Below, piece after piece: positions 59,910 to 64,000 of a stretch of DNA of 64,000 nt. Location: contig NZ_LPUY01000064.1 in assembly GCF_001518015.1 (NCBI RefSeq), positions 1-64,000 of the forward strand, written 5' to 3'. The notes below the pieces were generated by a model. The model searched no databases. It saw only the letters and a list, made by a program, of their open reading frames with translations, and was not told the DNA's origin. This DNA comes from Tritonibacter horizontis (GTDB lineage: Bacteria; Pseudomonadota; Alphaproteobacteria; Rhodobacterales; Rhodobacteraceae). The translations under genes were made by a program, and so were the position numbers. How positions within the stretch are numbered: position 1 is the first letter of the stretch; the number at the start of each line of letters is the position of its first letter.

Positions 59910-61003
59910 GATCCATTCCTTTCAAGCGCCGCCTGCAGCATCGGCTTGTCGCCGGTATCGCCCTGCGCCCGGGCCCAATCGACAAAAGCCGCGATGCGAC
60001 GGTTCAATTTTTCGCTGTGGTTTTGCGCAATATCTTCCAGCTTGTGATCCAGGAACGGGTTGGCGAACCGTTCGCATGTGGCGGCGATATAGGCGGCGAT
60101 TCCGTCGGCCTCACCCGCCGCCACAAACCCGGGCGCAACTTCGTTGGCGTAGAGGTCGCGCAGCCGGTCTGCGGGTTCCCGGTCTGCCATGACATCGCGC
60201 ACATAGGTGGCACCGGATCGCCCGCGCGCCATCCAGTCCGAAACCATCCAGGTGTGGCCAAGGTTCAGGACAAACAGCTTTTGCCGCTCAACCGGACCAA
60301 GGTCGGAAACCACCTGGATCGAGGGATGTTCGCAGGGCAGCTTCAGCCCCGGCTGATCCTCGATCGCCCAGAGCGCATAGGGCTCCGCAATGGCACCGGC
60401 GGGGTGCAGCGGCTCCGACACGATGCGGTCGACCAGGGAATTGACCCAGATCACCTCTGTCATCAGCCATTCGCGATAGGCTGGCTCCATTCCTTTCGCG
60501 ACCTCCAGCACCAGATCGCGCAGCACGGTGCCATTGTTGCGGACCAGCTCCGTGGGAATCACCTGCACCCCGGCCCCGCCCGCCGCATAGCGCAGTCGCA
60601 ACAAATGCGCGAGCTTTGCCGGGTAGGACATGCCCAGATCAAAGGTCGCGGCATGGTCCACCGGCTGCGGGCGGAACCCGGCATCGGCTGTGTTTGACAG
60701 GATTATCTCGGCCTCATGCGCCACCAGATGCTCCACTTCGGCCAGATCCGCCCCCAGGGACAGGCCGCGATGGATCGCATTGACCCGCCGCAGCTCGTCA
60801 ATGCGGCGTCCGTCCAGAAGCCCGCGAATCTTGACGTCATACCCCGCCGCAAGCGCCGCCACGCGCCCCGCCCGAGAGGGGTCGCCGCTGGTCTGCACGA
60901 CAGTCACCGGCCGGGCCTCCGGCGCGGCTTCGGACAAAAACAGGTCCACATGCGCCTGCAGAAAGCGGCTTGTTCCAAATTGCAAAACAGATGGAATTGG
61001 CAT
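59906..61003 (-). CDS. Mannitol dehydrogenase-family (UxaB/UxuB-like) oxidoreductase
   Basis: A 365-residue polyol/uronate dehydrogenase, shorter than the roughly 480 residues of classical UxaB. The family start is SVLQFGTSRFLQAHVDLFLS, with the active-site region VIPTELVRNNGTVLRDLVLE and VWVNSLVDRIVSEP-like strand EVIWVNSLVDRIVSEP. Relatives reduce tagaturonate or fructuronate, or oxidise polyols. It is divergent from the lactonase gene across 61 bases containing a copy of the shared motif, and is first in a two-gene operon with the aldo/keto reductase. Confidence 0.86.
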   Translation of the reverse strand: MPIPSVLQFGTSRFLQAHVDLFLSEAAPEARPVTVVQTSGDPSRAGRVAALAAGYDVKIRGLLDGRRIDELRRVNAIHRGLSLGADLAEVEHLVAHEAEIILSNTADAGFRPQPVDHAATFDLGMSYPAKLAHLLRLRYAAGGAGVQVIPTELVRNNGTVLRDLVLEVAKGMEPAYREWLMTEVIWVNSLVDRIVSEPLHPAGAIAEPYALWAIEDQPGLKLPCEHPSIQVVSDLGPVERQKLFVLNLGHTWMVSDWMARGRSGATYVRDVMADREPADRLRDLYANEVAPGFVAAGEADGIAAYIAATCERFANPFLDHKLEDIAQNHSEKLNRRIAAFVDWARAQGDTGDKPMLQAALERNGS

Positions 61004-61029
61004 TGACGATCCTCCCAGTTTGGTTTGTT

Positions 61030-61044
61030 ATTATTTAGAACATA
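61030..61044. promoter_or_regulatory. Candidate operator of the GntR-type regulator, copy 2
   Basis: ATTATTTAGAACATA, matching the site at 57928-57942 at 14 of 15 positions in the same orientation. It lies in the short divergent promoter region between the UxaB-like gene and the lactonase gene, so one regulator could control both directions. Confidence 0.6.
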
Positions 61045-61064
61045 TCTGCATGCAAGGAAAATCC

Positions 61065-61907
61065 GTGATCATCGACGCACATCAGCATTTTTGGCGGATC
61101 GACCGGGGGGACTACACCTGGATGGACGACAGCGTGGCCGCCATCCGCCGCGACATCCTGCCGACGGAGCTTTTGCCGCTGGCCACCACAGCGGGCGTCG
61201 TGGGCACTGTCGCGGTCCAGGCGGCCCCGACCCTGGCCGAGACGGAATTCCTGCTGGCCCTGTGCCGCGACACGCCCCTGATAAAGGGGGTCGTTGGCTG
61301 GATTGATCTGACCGGCGACGTGCCCGCGCAACTGGCGCGCCTGTCCCATCCGATGCTACGCGGTGTGCGGCCGATGCTCCAGGACATCCCGGAAACGGAC
61401 TGGGTGCTGCGCCCGGACGTTGTGGCCGGTCTGGCCGCAGTTGCCGCAGCGGGGCTGCGGATGGACGCGCTGATCACGCCCCGTCATCTGAACACCATTG
61501 ACCGGCTGGCACAGCACCTGCCAGAGTTGGCGATCATCGTCGATCATTGCGCCAAGCCGGTGTTTGACGGCACCGACCCCGGCAGCGACTGGCGCAACGG
61601 AATAGAGAGACTGGCCCGGCATCCGCAAATCAGCTGCAAACTGTCCGGCTTGGCCAATGAATTTGGCCCAGGCTGGTCCCCAGAGGCGTTGCAGCCAACC
61701 TTCGACCATGTGCTGCGCTGCTTTGGCCCGGAGCGGTTGATGTGGGGCAGCGACTGGCCGGTACTGGAGCTGGCCGGGGACTATCCCTCCTGGCTCGACA
61801 CCGCGCAGAACCTTTGCGCGCCGCTGACGCCAACCGAACGCGAGGCGCTGTTTGGCGGCACCGCCCGACGCCTCTATGACCTAGACCCGAAAGGAACGCA
61901 GCCATGA
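61065..61907 (+). CDS. Amidohydrolase-2 family sugar lactonase
   Basis: A 280-residue TIM-barrel hydrolase. VIIDAHQHFWRIDRGDYTWM provides the HxH metal pair, LAIIVDHCAKPVFDGTDPG the next His, and LMWGSDWPVLELAG the final Asp. GTG 61065 follows AAGGA at five bases and matches the family start; an ATG at 61050 has no ribosome site. Family members include L-fuconolactonase and L-rhamnonolactonase. It overlaps the mutarotase gene by 4 bases. Confidence 0.9.
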   Translation: MIIDAHQHFWRIDRGDYTWMDDSVAAIRRDILPTELLPLATTAGVVGTVAVQAAPTLAETEFLLALCRDTPLIKGVVGWIDLTGDVPAQLARLSHPMLRGVRPMLQDIPETDWVLRPDVVAGLAAVAAAGLRMDALITPRHLNTIDRLAQHLPELAIIVDHCAKPVFDGTDPGSDWRNGIERLARHPQISCKLSGLANEFGPGWSPEALQPTFDHVLRCFGPERLMWGSDWPVLELAGDYPSWLDTAQNLCAPLTPTEREALFGGTARRLYDLDPKGTQP

Positions 61908-62233
61908 AACGCATGGGCCATGTCATCGGACTGAAAGCCGACCATCTGGAAGAATACAAACGCCTGCATGCCGCCGTTTGGCCCGAGGTGCTGGACCGCC
62001 TGCGCCAGTCGCATATCACCAATTATTCGATCTTCCTGCGAGAACCCGAATTGCTGATGTTCAGCTATTGGGAATATACGGGTTCGGATTTCGACGCCGA
62101 CGCCGCCGCGATCGCGGCGGATCCGGTTACCCAGAAATGGTGGGCCCTCTGTGGCCCGATGCAACAGCCGCTGGACAGTCGCAGCGATGGCGAATGGTGG
62201 GCGGGGATGGAGGAGGTTTTTCACCTCCCCTAA
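61904..62233 (+). CDS. L-Rhamnose mutarotase family protein
   Basis: A 109-residue protein of the RhaM family. KRMGHVIGLKADHLEEYKRL is the conserved start, HAAVWPEVLDRLRQSHITNY carries the proposed catalytic His, and EPELLMFSYWEYTGSDF is typical. It interconverts alpha and beta anomers of a 6-deoxyhexose so that the aldose dehydrogenase gets the right form. Fucose mutarotase (FucU) is a different, longer family. It strengthens the deoxysugar reading of the cluster. Confidence 0.92.
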   Translation: MKRMGHVIGLKADHLEEYKRLHAAVWPEVLDRLRQSHITNYSIFLREPELLMFSYWEYTGSDFDADAAAIAADPVTQKWWALCGPMQQPLDSRSDGEWWAGMEEVFHLP

Positions 62234-62269
62234 GCGTCACATCTGCACCCCGCCCCGCCGCACGCGCCG

Positions 62270-63352
62270 TTATTCCGGCAGCGCCGGAAGCGCCAGGGTA
62301 AACACCGACCCCACGCCCACCTCGGAGCGACAATAAAGACTGCCATTGTGCCGCTCTGCGATCTTCTTGCAGGTGGCCAATCCCAGCCCTGTTCCGTCAA
62401 ACTCCTGATCCCGGTGCAACCTGTGAAACGGATCAAAGATGCGGTTCAGGGAGTTCGCCTCGATCCCGATCCCATTGTCGGAAAACTCAATCAGCCAATG
62501 GGTTTCCGTCTGCCGCGCCGAAATGCGAACTTCCGGCACCTCCGACCGGTTGTATTTGATCCCGTTGCTGACAATGTTCTGGATCAGCTGACCGATTTGC
62601 GGCGCGCTGCAATAGATTGTCGGCAATTCGCCAGAAGAAACCAACCGCGCGTTCTGCGCCTTCAGATCCACCATCAGGTTGGCCCGCACCGCGTCAACTT
62701 GTAGATTGAGATCAACCACGGCAAAGCGGTTCTGCTCGCCGTCGACCTGGGTGTAGCCTTCAAGCGCGACAATCAGACTGTCGACCCGCTCGGCACCATC
62801 AAGAACGAAATCCAGGATTTCGGAATTGTCGGTCAAGACCTCGCCCGGCAAATCCTCGATCAGCCCGTCGATGGCGGTGCGGATCGAACGAAGCGGCGAT
62901 CTGAGATCATGCACAAGCACATGGGCGAAGGATTGCAGGCTCTCCTGTTGCTCGCGTATCTTGCGCCGCATTTCGGTGCGCTCCGTCGCGTTGACAATCG
63001 CGCGCTGCAGGTTGTCTGCAGTGATCATACTCTTTGACAGGTAATCCTGGGCGCCCAGCTTCATCGCCTCAACCGCGATATGTTCGCTTCCGTAGCCTGT
63101 GATCATCACCACGGCCAGATCCGGGTTGATCGAAAAAATGCCCGACAGCGCCTTGAGACCATCCCGTCCGGGCAGCGAATAATCGAGCAACACACAATTG
63201 ATATGCCGCAATTCGTGAAGCCGCATCAGGCAGCTGGCCTCATCAGAGGCCTCATAGGTTGCGATTTCCTCCCCCGGGAACTCCGCCAGGGTTCTGCGAA
63301 GCACTTCGCGATCTTCAGGACTGTCGTCCACGATAAGAATGCTGACCGACAT
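62270..63352 (-). CDS. Receiver-histidine kinase hybrid protein
   Basis: A 360-residue soluble protein. The N-terminal receiver domain spans about residues 1-125 (SVSILIVDDSPEDREVLRRT, with the acceptor Asp in CVLLDYSLPGRDGL and Lys in DYLSKSMITADNL). A coiled linker follows, then the H-box FAHVLVHDLRSPLRSIRTAI, and an ATPase domain with FSDNGIGIEANSLNRIFDPF and DGTGLGLATCKKIAERHNGS. ATG 63352 precedes the end of the upstream gene by a few bases. It has no membrane segment, so it works inside the cell, probably receiving phosphate from the neighbouring partners. Confidence 0.92.
   Translation of the reverse strand: MSVSILIVDDSPEDREVLRRTLAEFPGEEIATYEASDEASCLMRLHELRHINCVLLDYSLPGRDGLKALSGIFSINPDLAVVMITGYGSEHIAVEAMKLGAQDYLSKSMITADNLQRAIVNATERTEMRRKIREQQESLQSFAHVLVHDLRSPLRSIRTAIDGLIEDLPGEVLTDNSEILDFVLDGAERVDSLIVALEGYTQVDGEQNRFAVVDLNLQVDAVRANLMVDLKAQNARLVSSGELPTIYCSAPQIGQLIQNIVSNGIKYNRSEVPEVRISARQTETHWLIEFSDNGIGIEANSLNRIFDPFHRLHRDQEFDGTGLGLATCKKIAERHNGSLYCRSEVGVGSVFTLALPALPE
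62273..62289. terminator. Perfect hairpin at the end of the hybrid kinase gene
   Basis: TTCCGGC (62273-62279) pairs with GCCGGAA (62283-62289) around AGC. It overlaps the stop region of the kinase gene and faces the convergent mutarotase gene. No T tract, so only a weak terminator candidate. Confidence 0.35.
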
Positions 63353-63357
63353 TTTTC

Positions 63358-63816
63358 TCACCGCTCCTTTGGCAAAAGCGCAAATTGAAACCAATATTCC
63401 TGAAGCCGTGTCATGGCTTCGGTAAATTCAGTCCAGGAAACGGGTTTTTGCACATAGGTATTTGCACCGGCGCGATAGCACCCTTCGACATCCTCCTGCT
63501 CGGAAGAGGTTGTCATGACCACAACAGGAATTTTCTTCAGGTCATCCTGTCCCTTGATCCGTTTCAACAGTTTCAACCCGTCCAGCCCCGGCATATTCAG
63601 ATCGAGCAGGATCAAACCCGGCAAGGCCCGCAGGTTCAACCCTGAAAACGGCTCCTCCCCCCGCAGATATGCCCAGGCCTCCAACCCGTCCCGGCATCGC
63701 TGGATGGGGTTCGCGAGGGTAGTGTTTTTCGAAAGCGCCCGCTCCGTTGCTTCAAAATCGTCCTCATTGTCCTCAATGATCAAAATATCCTGCACAGCTG
63801 CGTAATCAGACAACAT
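63358..63816 (-). CDS. Single-domain response regulator, Rcp1 type
   Basis: A 152-residue stand-alone receiver. The acidic pocket is ILIIEDNEDDFEATERAL, the acceptor Asp is in ALPGLILLDLNMPGLDGLKL, and the Lys is in NTYVQKPVSWTEFTEAM. This long form with an extended loop before the Asp resembles Rcp1 regulators, which act with phytochrome kinases. The gene overlaps the partial kinase upstream by 11 bases and is followed closely by the hybrid kinase. Confidence 0.92.
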   Translation of the reverse strand: MLSDYAAVQDILIIEDNEDDFEATERALSKNTTLANPIQRCRDGLEAWAYLRGEEPFSGLNLRALPGLILLDLNMPGLDGLKLLKRIKGQDDLKKIPVVVMTTSSEQEDVEGCYRAGANTYVQKPVSWTEFTEAMTRLQEYWFQFALLPKER

Positions 63817-64000
63817 GGGTCTCCCGAAAAATCAGGCTTTCGGCGGCCGTTTTGGCCTCTCCCCTGCCCGTGAATGTGAAATAAAAGGTGCTGCCCTGCC
63901 CTGGCGCCGACACCACCTGGATGACGCCACCGTTGCTTTCGATGACCTTCTTGACAAATGCCAGTCCGGCCCCCGTGCTGGTGCCATAGGCCTCCCGTTG
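63806..64000 (-). CDS. Sensor histidine kinase, C-terminal end (cut by window edge)
   Basis: The last 64 residues of a kinase, reading in from the right edge. GTSTGAGLAFVKKVIESNGG is the G2 box and helix of the ATPase domain, followed by VVSAPGQGSTFYFTFTG, and a 20-residue tail ends at the TGA (63806-63808). The stop lies inside the next gene, an 11-base overlap, so the three are translationally coupled. The sensor part is outside the window; a photosensory or phytochrome-type kinase is possible from the Rcp1-like partner but not shown. Confidence 0.85.
   Translation of the reverse strand, partial: QREAYGTSTGAGLAFVKKVIESNGGVIQVVSAPGQGSTFYFTFTGRGEAKTAAESLIFRETHVV

Overview
The window looks like a chromosomal segment of a GC-rich marine alphaproteobacterium of the Rhodobacteraceae (Roseobacter group). 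This rests on gene content: ectoine synthesis with a dedicated aspartokinase, a pobA-pca protocatechuate operon with PcaQ, several sugar ABC importers, an EctR-type MarR regulator and uniformly GC-rich codon use. No insertion sequence, prophage, CRISPR array or replication origin was recognised. One tRNA gene, tRNA-Arg(TCT), is present.

Layout. 1-2.1 kb: a class V aminotransferase divergent from an Lrp/AsnC regulator. 2.1-8.2 kb: a secreted PA14-like protein, rpsD, a rhodanese, a FAD oxidoreductase, an IclR regulator and a sulfatase. 8.2-14.1 kb: pcaQ divergent from pobA-pcaDCHG-pcaB, which turns 4-hydroxybenzoate into 3-oxoadipate; the last steps (pcaIJF) are not here. 14.2-16.6 kb: a DUF4394 protein with an ECF sigma factor and an RskA-like anti-sigma factor. 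16.7-21.2 kb: ectA-ectB-ectC-ask with divergent ectR. 21.4-25.1 kb: a CspA-like protein, a CHAP lipoprotein and an OmpR/EnvZ-type two-component pair. 25.2-33 kb: MipA/OmpV, then a LysR gene, a GH51 arabinofuranosidase and a complete ABC sugar importer, ending in a strong terminator.

33.1-40.4 kb is the least ordinary stretch. It holds a PLDc_N-type mini-protein, the tRNA, a SARP-like regulator with TPR-like repeats, a PAP2/vanadium-haloperoxidase-family protein whose N-terminus is 17 uninterrupted Gly-His-Thr repeats, a subtilisin-family protease and a protein with a von Hippel-Lindau beta-domain-like C-terminus. 40.6-45.1 kb is the tail of an ectoine-degradation operon (doeB/eutE, asnC/doeX, doeC, doeD) without the ectoine hydrolase or transporter. 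45.3-50.6 kb is occupied by a 1607-residue helical-repeat protein ending in a zinc-peptidase HExxH motif, plus a small downstream partner.

50.8-62.2 kb is a regulon for a deoxysugar or sugar acid: ABC importer, Zn-alcohol dehydrogenase, UxaA-family dehydratase, SDR, FAH-family hydrolase, aldo/keto reductase, UxaB-like dehydrogenase, lactonase and mutarotase around a GntR-type regulator. A 15-bp motif matching at 14 positions lies in both divergent promoter regions. The right edge holds three overlapping signal-transduction genes, the last cut by the window end.

Functions are read from motifs and family resemblance by eye; no database search was run. Start codons were moved inward from the longest frame wherever a ribosome binding site or family alignment favoured it.
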